Of a DNA stretch of 64,000 bases, positions 1 through 11,428 are shown one piece after another (position 1 is the first letter of the stretch; each line of letters begins with the position of its first letter). The notes below the pieces were generated by a model, which worked only from the letters and a program-made list of their open reading frames with translations, was not told where the DNA came from and ran no database searches. Made by a program: the position numbers and the translations under genes. The DNA lies in assembly GCF_905475465.1 (NCBI RefSeq), contig NC_062250.1:8516501-8580500 (forward strand), given 5' to 3'. This stretch comes from Pieris napi. Its lineage: Eukaryota; Arthropoda; Insecta; Lepidoptera; Pieridae.

Positions 1-213
1 TATCTAGTTAAAAGGATGTCTATAATAGGTCAATGGCCGTACATCGATACAAGAATCGTTTGTCAAACCGTCAACCTGCCTATTTTTATCGTTTCTGCCC
101 TTACATTTAATACCCTTAACAGCCTTTTTATAGAACAGTTTTGGTTTAGTATATATTTACAGTTTGAGATTTGTTTTAATACTAGTGCGTTTTAAGTAAA
201 ATGCATGTAATGT

Positions 214-465
214 CTGAATTGCCTAGTGGCTTCAGCATGCGACTCTCATCCATGAGGTCGTAGGTCGAGCCCCAGCTGTGCACCAATGGACTTTCTTTCT
301 ATGTGCGCATTTATTATCGCTCGAAAGGTAAAGGAAAGCATCGTGAGGAAACCGACATATGACAGACCCAAAAAGTCGACGGCGTGTGTCAGGCACTGGA
401 GGCTGATGACCTACTTGCCTATTAGATTGAAAAATGATCATGAAACAGATTCAGAAATTTCACTT
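214..465 (+). repeat. tRNA-derived SINE (family 1), full-length-like copy
   Basis: First of about ten copies of a SINE present throughout the window. The head has a Pol III A-box-like block (CCTAGTGGCTTCAGC) and a B-box-like block just after GTCGTAGGT. The body carries the family signatures GTGCACCAATGGAC, ATGTGCGCATTTA, AAAGTCGACGG and ACCTACTTGCC. The B box has lost a T (GGTCGAGCC), so this copy is probably transcriptionally dead. Open frames across it are incidental. Confidence 0.85.
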
Positions 466-489
466 TCACAATTCACAGATTTTTTTTAA

Positions 490-1438
490 ATGTTTGAATA
501 TCATGGTCGACTGTAGAGTACTGGCGAGAATCATTTGACTCTAGCGGTGTTTGTCACTCATCTTTTACATAGTGTAAATTTAGTTATATTATTTACCCGT
601 TGCGGTTGCTAGCGCTTAGTGTGTTTGCAGTAAAACATTAATGTGCCTGTAATAAATGAGCAATGAAAGTAATGTGTTGGAACATTACATATTTTCGAGC
701 GAGCTTTCGTAAATTATTATATTTTGATATTTCATGCCAGTATTCAGTGACAGTGTTTATTGAATATTGCGATAAATGGTAATTAAAAGATAAGTATGAT
801 AAGTTATATTTACCGTATAGTATATAAGTACTTGTCATTAACAGTAACTGAGTTAATCAGTGACTGTTAATGACAAGTTGCATAAGTTTGCGGAATTATG
901 GTCGCGACCCGTGCCAGAAGGTGAACTACTAATTTTTTAATGGGCTACTTAAGTTGTAGGTACAACAAGAAAAAGCGGCCTATTTGCGGCTTTTAGCAGG
1001 TGTTTTTGCCTACTAATTGGCAAATTTATTCCTTGTATTATTTTGTCTCGTAAATACACGGCCTAACGAGTTTAGATTCCCTATTTTTTATGCACGTATA
1101 CTTCTGTGAAAGAAATATTATTTAAACATAATTAAGTAAGATCTTCTTCTATATTCAAGGTCATCGCGTTTTAGTCCGTTTTACTAGATTTAAACATAAC
1201 TTTTGGGGTTTTCATACTAAAAATATTAATCGAAACAGTAACAATATTTTAATTTAATACATTAAAGGAAATCCTTAATCATCAAAACTTTCAGCCAAAA
1301 TTATTCTGAGCTTAATTAACACAATAATAACTTTTACCAAGAGGGAGAAAACTCCGATACATTTAGCTTCTTAGGTCAATGAACTTATTAAAATGAAGAC
1401 GTTCTACTCTAGTGTAACAATACTTTATTTTAATAAGA
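490..1438. other. gene-free AT-rich stretch with one perfect hairpin
   Basis: No coding or RNA gene was recognised. The only structured part is an inverted repeat at about 831-887: ACTTGTCATTAACAGT pairs with ACTGTTAATGACAAGT across a loop of about 15-20 bases. It could be a small MITE remnant or a hairpin; nothing nearby suggests a miRNA. Confidence 0.5.
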
Positions 1439-1711
1439 GCAGTGTTGCCCTAGTGGCTTCAGCGTGCGACTCTCATCCCTGAGGTCGTAGGTTCGAGCCC
1501 TGGCTGTGCACCAATAGACTTTCTATGTGCGCATTTAACATTTGCTGGAACGGTGAAGGAAAACATAGTGAGGAAACCGGCTTGTCTTGACCCAAAAAGT
1601 CGACGGCCTGCGTCAGGCACATGAACTGATCACCTACTTGCCTATTAGATTTACAAATGATCTTGAAATCTGCGGCCCAGACCTAAAAAGGTGCCACTGT
1701 TTTTTTTTTAA
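1439..1711 (+). repeat. tRNA-derived SINE (family 1)
   Basis: Same family as the copy at 214-465. It begins GCAGTGTTGCCCTAGTGG, has the B box GGTTCGAGCCC and the GTCGACGG and ACCTACTTGCC body signatures, and ends with CCTAAAAAGGTGCCACTG followed by a run of T. The T-rich 3' end is typical of Pol III-derived SINE copies. Confidence 0.88.
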
Positions 1712-1822
1712 TTTATTTTAATGCTACACTGCTTTTTCCCTGCCGCTCAATAAGCGTTTCTGGTCCTACCATATCTTCATAAACGAGTTCTACTTTTGCC
1801 TTCGTTCATTATTTTGTTTTTT

Positions 1823-1928
1823 GAACAGGGGCAAACGGGCAGGAGGCTCACCTGATGTTATGTGATACCGCTACCTATGGATACTCTCAATGCCAGAGGG
1901 CTCACGAGTGCGTTGCCGGCCTATTAAG
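1823..1928 (-). mobile_element. LINE 3' tail (CR1/Jockey-like family A), 5'-truncated
   Basis: Reverse-complement copy of the 3' end of a non-LTR retrotransposon seen better at 4082-4386. It holds the conserved blocks for GGCAACGCACTCG, CATTGAGAGT, and the terminal CAGGTGAGCCTCCTGCCCG. Only about 105 bp remain, and no reverse-transcriptase coding beyond the last residues. Confidence 0.75.
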
Positions 1929-2610
1929 TTTAATCTTTGATTAGATTATTTAAAAAAGCGTTTACGCTGTTTTTTTCAAATTTCAATTATTTTTAATAGT
2001 ATCCAAGAATTGGATCCTCATATTTCTGCTGAAAGAAAACAAGAACCATTAGCTATTTAAATTTAGTTTTAACACATTTTAATTAAAATTGAACTTAAAA
2101 CTAGTTTACGAGTTAAATTGTTTACATTCAATAGACTCAAGCGCGGGAACAGAATCATGCCTAAATAACTTCTGTTTAATAGAATAGTCGTCTATACGTT
2201 TTTTTATATACATATACAAATGTATACTTTATATTACAAAACAAAAATATCTTGTTAACATACGAGTCGTACGTTTACCGAAATAATTATCATTAAATAT
2301 TTTTGTTATCTCTGGAATGCGTCCTGTTTGACAGTGTAAAATTGTACGTCAAAATGTTTTTTAATTGCAGCGGTAATCTTATTAATTTATCTGAAATAAC
2401 TAGGTTACATTGATATGCTTAAATGAAATACAGTCTTGTGCACATTTATCAGACCATAATCTGAGAGCATTTAATATTTCACGTTACTTATGATCTATAA
2501 GTGTAAGCATCATTCGTTTAATTTATTTAATATAATATAGAGAATTCATTTAATCCTGTCCAGTAGTTAGGACTGACTTCAAAATTTGCCATTAGAGTTT
2601 TACCAAAGTG
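1929..2610. other. AT-rich stretch, nothing recognised
   Basis: No open frame of note, no repeat head or tail recognised. Probably neutral intergenic or intronic sequence. Confidence 0.5.
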
Positions 2611-2861
2611 CAGTGTTGGCCTAGTCCAACGTGGGACTCTCATCCCTGGGATCGTAGGTTCGATCCCCAGCTGTATTTGTTTAATAATGGACTTTCTGTC
2701 TATGCGCGCATTTAATACTTGCTCGTACGGTGAAGGAAAACACCGTAAGGAAACATGCCTTAAACCCGAAAAGTTGACCGTGGTTATCAGGCAGACAAGG
2801 TAGATCAGCTACTAGATACAATAATTTGAGGCCCAGAACTAAAAGGTTCTAGCATCATAGG
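2611..2861 (+). repeat. tRNA-derived SINE (family 1), diverged copy
   Basis: Starts GCAGTGTTGGCCTAGTCC and keeps a good B box (GGTTCGATCCCCAGC). The body is more diverged than in other copies (GTTGACCG in place of GTCGACGG). Ends at the CCCAGAACTAAAAGGTTCTAG block. Confidence 0.82.
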
Positions 2862-3488
2862 TATTAAAATGTTACATTAACTCTTAGTAATATAGATTTC
2901 AAAAAAGGAAGAGCTAATATTTATTTCAAATTCCAAAACAAGTACGACGTACGCAAATCAAGGATAATCAGACAATTATCCTTGATTCGCGTCTTTCTAT
3001 TTAATATATTACAAGAATTAACTTTTTTCTGAATTCCTTAATGCTTTGTTTAAATTAATAAAGCAAGAATGTTTTAACAAATTTTCCGGAGTATTCTTGA
3101 TGTCATTAATACTTCCTTGTAGGACATAATCATACTATATAGCTTCCGCAACATGTAATATATACAAATAATTTTACAAGCAGTGCCGGATATATCCATT
3201 TGTGATCGGGGTCGATTCGGAAATCGTTTACTTGTGTATGAGATATCGATAACGTGTAGGCCTCCTTGAGTGCGTATTATCTTCAAGGGAATAATAATTT
3301 GACATTACATTTATAAAAACAGTTTACTGTCACCTGAGTGAACAATACTACCTTAATATTAGAAAATTAAATTGCATAAATTCTTATTTAATTAATATAA
3401 TTCATGTAAATTGTATGTTTTGCACAACCAAGTAAAACATACTATTATTACCGTTTGTATTGATTAATTATATATAATTTATATAAAA
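2862..3488. other. AT-rich stretch with a short perfect palindrome
   Basis: No gene recognised. A compact inverted repeat lies at about 2954-2990: GCAAATCAAGGATAAT pairs with ATTATCCTTGATTCGC with a 5-8 base loop. No terminal duplication was recognised around it. Confidence 0.45.
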
Positions 3489-3762
3489 AGCAGTGTTGGT
3501 CTAGTAGCTTCAGCGTGCGACTGTCATCCCTGAGGTCGTAGGTTTGATCCCCGGCCGTGGACCAATGGACTTTCGCATTTAACATTCGCTCGAACGGTGA
3601 AGGAGAACATCGTAAGGGAACCGGCTTGCCTTACACCCAAAAAGTTGACGGCGTGTGTCAGGCACACGAGGCTGATCACCTACTTGCCTATTAGATTGAC
3701 AAATGGTCATGAGACAGATACAGAAATCCGAGGTCCAGATCTGAGGTTGTAGCGCCACAGAT
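3489..3762 (+). repeat. tRNA-derived SINE (family 1)
   Basis: Begins GCAGTGTTGGTCTAGTAGC, with the B-box region GGTTTGATCCCCGG. Body signatures GGTGAAGGAGAACATCG, AAAGTTGACGG and ACCTACTTGCC are present. The end, GTTGTAGCGCCACAGAT, matches the consensus 3' end seen in the minus copies at 13.4 and 63.2 kb. Confidence 0.88.
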
Positions 3763-4081
3763 TCATTTGATTTTTTTATTGATTAATTATAATAAACTTC
3801 AATTGAATTAATATTAATTGAATACAATTCTTAATTTGGGTAAATTAGAGTACTTCACGCTGTGATAGTACCGGATGTGATAGTGATAGTACCTGTCTAA
3901 TGACAGGAATGGAATGTCAGCAATCATACACTGTTAATTTGTATCTTGAAGATTTTAAATTGATAAATATATTTAAGCTAAATTCCCTAGAAGGTTTGTT
4001 TAAAAAAATACTCAAGGGTGAAAAACAATCGAACGGCTTTGTCATACCTATGATTACATACTCCATAATATACATAGTAAT

Positions 4082-4386
4082 AACCCAGTGCTGCTACAGA
4101 CCTAAGTATAAGCCTCAGATATCTATGAATCACCTCGACGTCCGCCGTTCCACAACTGAGCGTTTTTCAAGGCAGCTTCTGCCGCGCACCACCACTATGT
4201 GGAACCAGCTGCCCACTGAAGTATTTCCGAACCATTTCGCCTTAGGGTCCTTCAAGAAAAGAGCGTACCAATTCTTAAAATGCCGGCAACGCACTCGCGA
4301 GCCCTCTGGCATTGAGAGTGTCCATGGGCGGCGGTATCACTTAACATCAGGTGAGCCTCCTGCCCGTTTGCCCCCCGTTCTATAAA
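4082..4386 (+). pseudogene. C-terminal fragment of a LINE reverse transcriptase (CR1/Jockey-like, family A)
   Basis: The frame from about 4084 to the stop near 4383 encodes the typical C-terminus of a lepidopteran non-LTR retrotransposon polyprotein: a HLDVRRSTTERFSRQLLPRT block, the WNQLPTEVFP motif, FALGSFKKRAYQFLKCRQR and an SGIESVHGRR tail. In complete elements this follows the reverse transcriptase and is the last part of ORF2. The endonuclease and polymerase domains are absent, as expected for 5' truncation during target-primed reverse transcription. The 3' end reads through GTGAGCCTCCTGCCCG into an A-rich tail. The in-frame part before 4082 (an ATG at 3900) has no recognisable relation to the family and is probably flank. 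This is the best-preserved copy of family A in the window; exact clade is not certain. Confidence 0.8.
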
Positions 4387-5708
4387 AATAAAAAAAAATA
4401 GAAGATTTTTGAAAGGTAACTAGCCTATCTGTGCCTGACGCAGTAGATTTGGGTGACTTTTTGCACAGACGGGGCTCGAAGGTTACTATTTCAACCGCTA
4501 AACTTTTTCATATCACTTACTTAGCCATAATTAGTGGGTATTATCTGAGCATGATTCAATTCCATTAAGTTATTTTCCAGCGATATTTACGTCTGGAAGC
4601 TTCTTACAAAGCAATTAGCTCGCAGACAGTAATCGCTTCCAGCTCGGAAACTTTACGAGCTTCAATTTTCAGTCGGTTTCAGCAAATTCCCACAATTCTG
4701 CACCGCTGCCAATTATTAATACGTCATTTTTCTCATAAAAATTTAAGATGCCCCGGGCGTGAAACGCCATTTTTATTATTATAATTAACCACTAACCTAA
4801 GAAAAATCCTGACTTTAAAAAAAATTACACATTTTTGTGTCTAATTTTAAATACACAAGCTCAGTACAGAGTTTATTAGTACTGCTCTCCACGTAATAAA
4901 TTCACGACAAATGAATATCATATATATTATATCTCTAGTACTCTAATCATTTTCGCAGTTGAATACGCAAAAGTTATTTCCCATATTTGTTATATAACCT
5001 TTTACACAACATTTCGGGACAAATTACCGAAAATAGTCCGCCGAGACTTCAAAGTTCAAAGGATTGAGTATACGAAATATATTACCAAATTAATAATTCT
5101 GTCAAGCTCTTTGTGACCGCTTTGATGTTGACAAAAGTTAACAAGTTGCGACCTCTATCGTTGTTTTAAACTAGGTCTCAACTAGACATTCAGACGACTA
5201 AAAGTCGTTAAGCTAAATAATTATACTCGAAACTTTTATTTATTTTGTATTGAAAATTATTATACATATGAAATAATATGAAATCCTCTGATTGAGAACG
5301 CGTTTTACTGCAATTTGCCATGTGTGATTAATCATAAGGCTGATATTTCCTTACATGTGAATGATATTATTCTATGATTCTCAAAAGATACAAATACAAA
5401 TCAATTTTTTAAATAAAAAAAAGTTAAACGTCATAGATTCATAGCTAAGGTTATTACCGGTTCAATATGTATTTTGTTTATGACATGGGTTTATAGAATA
5501 TGTGTTGTCTATTCTTATAATACGTTATAGATGAGTAATGATGATAGAAGTATCGAATTAATAATTATTAATTGTGTAACGTTTAATTTTTTTTATATTA
5601 AAAACAATCGTGTGATTTACGACATAAAATTGCGGTTAAAATTTGAATGTATGTTGAATGCAAGATACAATTTTCATTGAAACTAATATGCAATTTGGTT
5701 TGTTTCAG
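4387..5708. other. AT-rich stretch upstream of the SIFaR exon (probable intron)
   Basis: No earlier receptor exon (TM1-TM3) was recognised here. The last bases are the polypyrimidine tract and splice acceptor TTTGGTTTGTTTCAG of the receptor exon, so at least the right-hand part is intron. Confidence 0.55.
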
Positions 5709-6474
5709 GTTCCTCGCTATCTGGTGGCCCCTCAAATGCCAGATCACGAAGCGACGAGCCAGAATGATGATTTTCTTTATCTGGATATTCGCAATTGTCG
5801 TCACTGTACCCTGGGTGTTTTTCTTCGACCTGGTCGTCGTATTTGATGAGAGCCCCCACGTTCATCTCTGTTTGGACGTCTGGCCCAATCCCATCAGTGA
5901 GGTCCTCTACTTTGTCATCGGCAACCTTATCTTCTGCTACATACTCCCCATGGTTCTTATAACTATGTGCTACATTCTCATTTGGATCAAGGTCTGGCGT
6001 CGCTCCATCCCCACCGATACTCAGGACGCTCAAATGGAAAGAATGCAGCAAAAATCAAAAGTTAAAGTTGTCAAAATGCTCATCGCCGTTGTCATATTAT
6101 TTGTCCTTTCCTGGTTTCCTCTATACCTAATCTTTGCAAGGATCAAATTGGGTGGACCTATACAGAAATGGGAGGCGGAAATGTTACCCATAGTCACACC
6201 ACTAGCGCAATGGCTGGGTTCATCGAACTCTTGCATAAATCCGATCTTGTACGCGTTCTTCAACAAGAAGTATAGGAAAGGTTTCGTAGCGATCGTCAAG
6301 AGTAGGAAATGCTGTGGACGGCTCCGTTACTATGAAACTATTGCCCTGCAATCATCAAGTACGTCAACGAGGAAATCGTGGCATTACAATAATAACCACG
6401 CCTCAATAAGTCGCCGCTCGCCGCCGGTTGACAAGAATGCTGTGTCATTCATCTTCAACCACACTGGAGTTTAA
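5709..6474 (+). CDS. SIFaR: terminal coding exon of a peptide GPCR, SIFamide-receptor type
   Basis: Encodes the second half of a rhodopsin-class neuropeptide receptor. The exon starts at 5709 after TTTGTTTCAG, with its first base completing the Arg of the TM3 DR(F) motif (reads R-FLAIWWPLKCQITKRRAR). Then follow TM4 (MMIFFIWIFA), the second extracellular loop with the conserved Cys in LCLDVWP, TM5 (YILPMVLITMCYILIWI), an intracellular loop 3 rich in Lys, TM6 with SWFP (6109-6120), TM7 with NPILY (6238-6252), helix 8 and a probable palmitoylation pair (KCCGRL). It ends with a Ser/Thr-rich tail and TAA at 6472-6474. The C-x-x-x-WP loop and the VVxML...LSWxPL plus AxWLxxxNSxxNPI pattern are those of vertebrate NPFF receptors, whose insect counterpart is the SIFamide receptor. 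The main alternative is another insect peptide receptor such as the trissin receptor. The ATG at 5647 is intronic and not the start. An AATAAA at 7451 is a possible polyadenylation signal. Confidence 0.75.
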
Positions 6475-8377
6475 TTTGCCTTGTTAAGAGATATCGGATA
6501 CCAATCAGGCTTTGAGCCAATAGAAATCCAAATGATTTCGAATTAATTAATACCGAAAACTAGGTTTTCGTAAGATCTGTATATATGATAGACAAAGAAC
6601 AAAACTGCGATAAAAAAGAACATAACTTCGAAACGGTAAAGCTGTTTAACAAGTGCATGTGTACACCTTATTAGATATAGTTATTAGAGAAATATTAGTT
6701 TAATATTTAATTCCTTTTGTACAATGACTTTGAGTCTTGTTTCAAGATTGAAAATTATTAAATAACATAAGTACAAAATTTTATAACTATTATCGTAAAG
6801 GAGCTAATTTTATTTTCCAGTAGTGCGCATGTAACATCATACTTTTATATATGGACATCTGACGAAATAATATAATATAAGCAATAACTTATAACATTTT
6901 ATATCTTGACAGATATATAGTATTTTATATAAAACAAAAAATAAGCATAGCTTCTAAAAACATTTCAACATATGCACAATATTTTTATAGTTCATAATAA
7001 TATAGTTATATTATAAATTTAAATGTTTGTTGTTGGATAATCTAATACTATTTTGAAACTCACCGTTATTGGAATAATTATAACCATTTGCTATATCTAT
7101 ATATTCTTTCAAAAGCGTATCTAGAATATTGTACTTAATACCTACGCCCAATAACTTATCTGCCGATTTAGGAAGCATTGAAAGACATAATCTAAGAACT
7201 TATTGAATCTAATGGCTAAATTGTTAACCCTTAATAAATGACTCTGAACACATGTTAGTTTAAAAAGCAGCAATTTATTACTTGTGTAGACGATCTTATT
7301 GGTGTATAAACCTTCATAGTTTGTCCGAGTGAAGAGACCTTAAGCCGCTCTCGGTATGTTCCCATATACAGTATTCACTTAACGTCAAATAAGACTCCTT
7401 TGCCTCCAATTATTTGCATATGTGATGGTTGGCGACCGTTACTTAGAACTAATAAAAAATGTATTTCACGCTTATGTTTTTGTAAACCTACAGATTTTTG
7501 TGGCACAGTGTGCACTTTTAATCAACGGGAGCTAGAATTATAAAAAAAATTTAAAGTACGGTAGTTCTGAACACAATTATGACTCTTTTCCTCTGTGACA
7601 AGAGAACGCCACCTTCGACGGTCTAGCGCCGCTGCTTGTCCACCTGGAGCTAACTGGTATTTCCAGATATGCTGCAAAAATAATTATATTAATATGATTG
7701 ATACGTTCTAAGCTGTTTTAACACTAGTTAAATTAAAACCAACAACAACATATATCGCAACAATAATAATTATATTTAATAAAATTAAGAAATGTTGAGA
7801 AAATTTAATGCAATTTCTACAAAGCCTTGGTGCGTCGAAATGAACTTTTGAGCCACTCAAAGACCAACTTGCATAATTGTGGTTAAAATGAAATTTTTTG
7901 TGGGAAATTGCATTAAGTTTTAAAACGCCTGTCGCCAGGTTCATAGCCGCTTAGAATGCACAAATGTTAACATAGTATAATAATATATACCTATTTATAT
8001 AAGATTAATATTTTCGTATCATTGCAATCTAATTATTGACGTATAACTATTTTATAAACTTCAAATATTATATTTGTACTTAATAAAATAATTTATATAA
8101 AAAAATAAAACAATAAAAAGATATTTTTCTACTAGATGGATTGCAGAAAGTTGTCAGATGGAACTTGCTTTTCTCACTGAATATTATTAATTTAGTAGTA
8201 ATCATCAAAGCTTGCAAGACTGATGAACACAAAGCAAATAATTTCCTTCAAAAGGATTAAAAACGCTTGTAGATTCCTTTAGATTAATTTAAGTCAGCAA
8301 TATGCAATTGTAACGATCAATGCAAATGAATGCGATATGTTTCACGCTTCGATAACTGAATTTGAATAAACTATTTT
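6475..8377. other. 3' UTR and flank of the SIFaR exon
   Basis: No further coding sequence recognised. AATAAA at 7451-7456, followed by a T/G-rich run, could be the receptor's poly(A) signal, giving a 3' UTR of about 1 kb. This is only a guess from sequence. The rest is AT-rich. Confidence 0.4.
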
Positions 8378-8484
8378 GGTCTTATTATAAGGTAGACTAA
8401 AGATTTTAGTTGCTATGGTTACAATGTTGTTCTATATAAAGTGACACAACAATGTATCTTTAGTCCACGATTTATAATAAGGCC
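8378..8484. mobile_element. short MITE with inverted GG(T/C)CTTATTATAA termini
   Basis: About 107 bp. The left end GGTCTTATTATAAGG and the reverse complement of the right end, GGCCTTATTATAAATCG, match; both are followed inward by a GACTAAAGAT block. The ends resemble PIF/Harbinger-type termini, but I see no clear 3-bp target duplication, so the class is tentative. Confidence 0.6.
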
Positions 8485-11428
8485 GTACCTAACCATTGCT
8501 AGCTTTTTCATTTTTAAAGGCTTGCTTAACACCAGAAAAGCTCTTTTCGGAATTGTAGTCGTTTATATTCTACAACGAGGTTACAATAGATTCATGCCAT
8601 TCATCTCCTAGATTAAGATGTACCCTACATCTTACTCTAGGAGACTTAGCGCTAACTATGACATCCGATGACAAAATTACTTTTCGCTTTCGTCGACTCT
8701 AAATACCTTAGAAAGAAAAGGCACTTAACGCTTATAACTAATAAGTTTACATACAAACTAGTCGTGGAAAACAATAACTATAATATTATATATTACTTTG
8801 GAATGTCGAAAAGTGTTGTCTAAGGATGTTATTCAAGAGTTTTGTACTATTTTTAAGGAACTGAAAATAATACTAACATATGTAGTAACAATTTTCTGAA
8901 GAAATTATTGATTAATGTACATTATTGTAAATTAACATCGATTTGTAAATTATATCTGTGACAATTAATATTATTCCCATTAATATTTACTCCAAAAACC
9001 TTGACGTTGTGTCTAGTTTGATAATAAAAACGTTACCTGGTACATAATTCATTTATAATCAGATTATGACCACGTTACCAAATATTCCGCTAATCGAAAT
9101 AACTTTCGTGAATATTTGTAATTAATATAAGATAGCAAATTTTAAAATGTGTGAAACGTATAATTGGTGGAAGTTAGGCTTCGAGTTGTCGAAAACTATC
9201 GAGCTTATCGGTAGGAAATTGAACCTTATTCAGTTGGATTTAGGTCCGGGTTTGAATGCGTAAATTGAGTGTCAGGTATGAGTTAGATATTAAACAAGTC
9301 TGTGGAATATTTGTGTAAAAAATAATTGTTGTACGAGTAATCAAGGACAAAATTACTCAAGCAAATACTCGAAAAACTTTATACGCTTTGTCATACGTCA
9401 ACGAGCAAAGGTTTTCGATATTTGCAATAGTTTTCGTGTACTCGAAAGCCAGCGTGCTATGTTGAGGATAAAACTTGTACCATTTAGAACCTAATATGTC
9501 AGTATTGACCATCTGCAGAATTGTAAAAATTTAAAAACTCACCGAAATGAATTTCACTATACCATACACGCTGTATTTTATATTTAGAATTTAGTTTTGG
9601 AAAAGTTAATAAATAAAACTAAATATAGGTATACTGCATGATATATACTTCTAGATACATCAGCATAGTATACCTAAACCAAAAAATGTAAAATTTTATT
9701 GACATTTCACATATTATGTTATGATTATAATGTAGATGCCCTTTCAAATATCAAGATAACTAACGCTTGTTATAAACGTTTTAAAATAGGATTATTGCAG
9801 CATAAGCTTGTACTTTGTAGGTATTAGGTAATAAGTTATGTATAATAGTGTACCTATGTATATTCACATTAGTCGTTCGTTAGATAATTAGTTGTTGTAA
9901 TTAGAAAACTTTAATGTAACTGATTTGTATATAATTGTATAAGTTATCTTTTAAATCATTTATAATGTCGTGGGAAGAACAGATTCTCTTTTAGGAAAAT
10001 ATATTAATTTAATTAAAAAAAGATTTAACTTCGTCAACGATTATATTAATGTATTAAAGTTGAAGTAGATTTTATTCAGATAAATTGTATAACATTCATC
10101 GTAATTTTGTAATTTTGTCCACCGGTCCGGAATATGGTTTCTATCCACTTTCTTATCTCGTACTTACTATATACAAATCAGTTACTAACGAATTTAATAT
10201 TACTCAATGTATTTAATACTGTAACCGTAAAGCAATTTTGACATATTCATTTTGTACTTACGTAAACATATCGATATTATAACGGAATCAAGAATTTTAT
10301 AAACCCCTAAACTTTTACCTAATAATCTAGACACATCAAAGGTTAGCATAAAATATTATTTTAAAAAGTTTACTGTACATGCAATTCTATTATATGTTTT
10401 CGTTATTCTAACATTATTGTGACAATAACACTTTTGCTTTTAATGTAATCCCTACCAAGTTTATAGTACATTAATGATTTAATTCCAGATTGTTGTGTAG
10501 CACTCGCATTTTAGGACAAAACAAGAAATGTATATGTTACACTATCGGACAAGAAACTGTTTGTAATTGCTTAACTTTTATAACGTTTTCTACAATATTT
10601 CTTTACAAGCGATAGTGTAGCAGAATCATGATAGATCTAGATTGTTCTAGATATCCGCTGTAACCGCTTACAAACATCGCAGAACACTACGGATTGTAAT
10701 TGAACCAATTAATTATAAAATAAATTATAAAATCGAGGACTTTTTTTTAATCTCCTACAATAACAAAAAGCTATCCTTTTCAAGATCCACGTATCCATAA
10801 GAGAGTAATAATGCCAACAAAGTGTTGATACTTAACGATGCAAAACTCTGTAAACTTGTTAAAAACGACAGTTTTCACGCAGTCCCAAATCGTCATCAGT
10901 CGTCAAAATACATCTCATAATGACTTTAGGGCACATTAAACGATTCGTAAAATAATTCACAATAGAATAATGTAACTAGAACAGTTTTTAGTACATATTC
11001 CAGCCGTCTCTATTTTTTACTCTTAAAGAATTTTTAAAAGAAAACTTAAAGACGCGGTTTCAATTCGACGTCTAATTTTTTAAATGAAATATATATAATA
11101 TACTTCTTAATGCCTACACAATTTGCTATAGAGGCTCAGATTCCATATCCTTATGAAGTCATTGTTTTCAGTTTGAAGGCACAATGACCTGAAACAGACG
11201 CACGTCTTAGCTTCCTTTAGACGATGTTCATAATACAAGTAAATGTACATTCTAAGGAGTTATGGCAATAACATCGGTATATTAAATGAAAAGGGGGCTT
11301 ATAAATAATAACATCTAGGTTTGATTCCCGTGTTTTTTTGATTCAAGTCAAGAGAGAATTACAATTTTGAAATTGTTTGAATTTACGTAGTACAGAATTT
11401 GATGTCAGTATGAAGGAATCTTTCTAAT
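8485..11428. other. AT-rich intergenic stretch, nothing recognised
   Basis: Nearly 3 kb without a plausible coding frame, SINE head or LINE tail. I see nothing in it beyond AT-rich sequence. Confidence 0.5.

Noticed and set aside
3900..4081. N-terminal part of the 161-codon frame as coding
   Set aside because: Only the part from about 4082 matches the LINE tail; the rest looks like AT-rich flank that happens to be open.
5647..5708. ATG at 5647 as the start of the GPCR
   Set aside because: The region up to 5708 is a splice acceptor with polypyrimidine tract; a receptor cannot start at the end of TM3.
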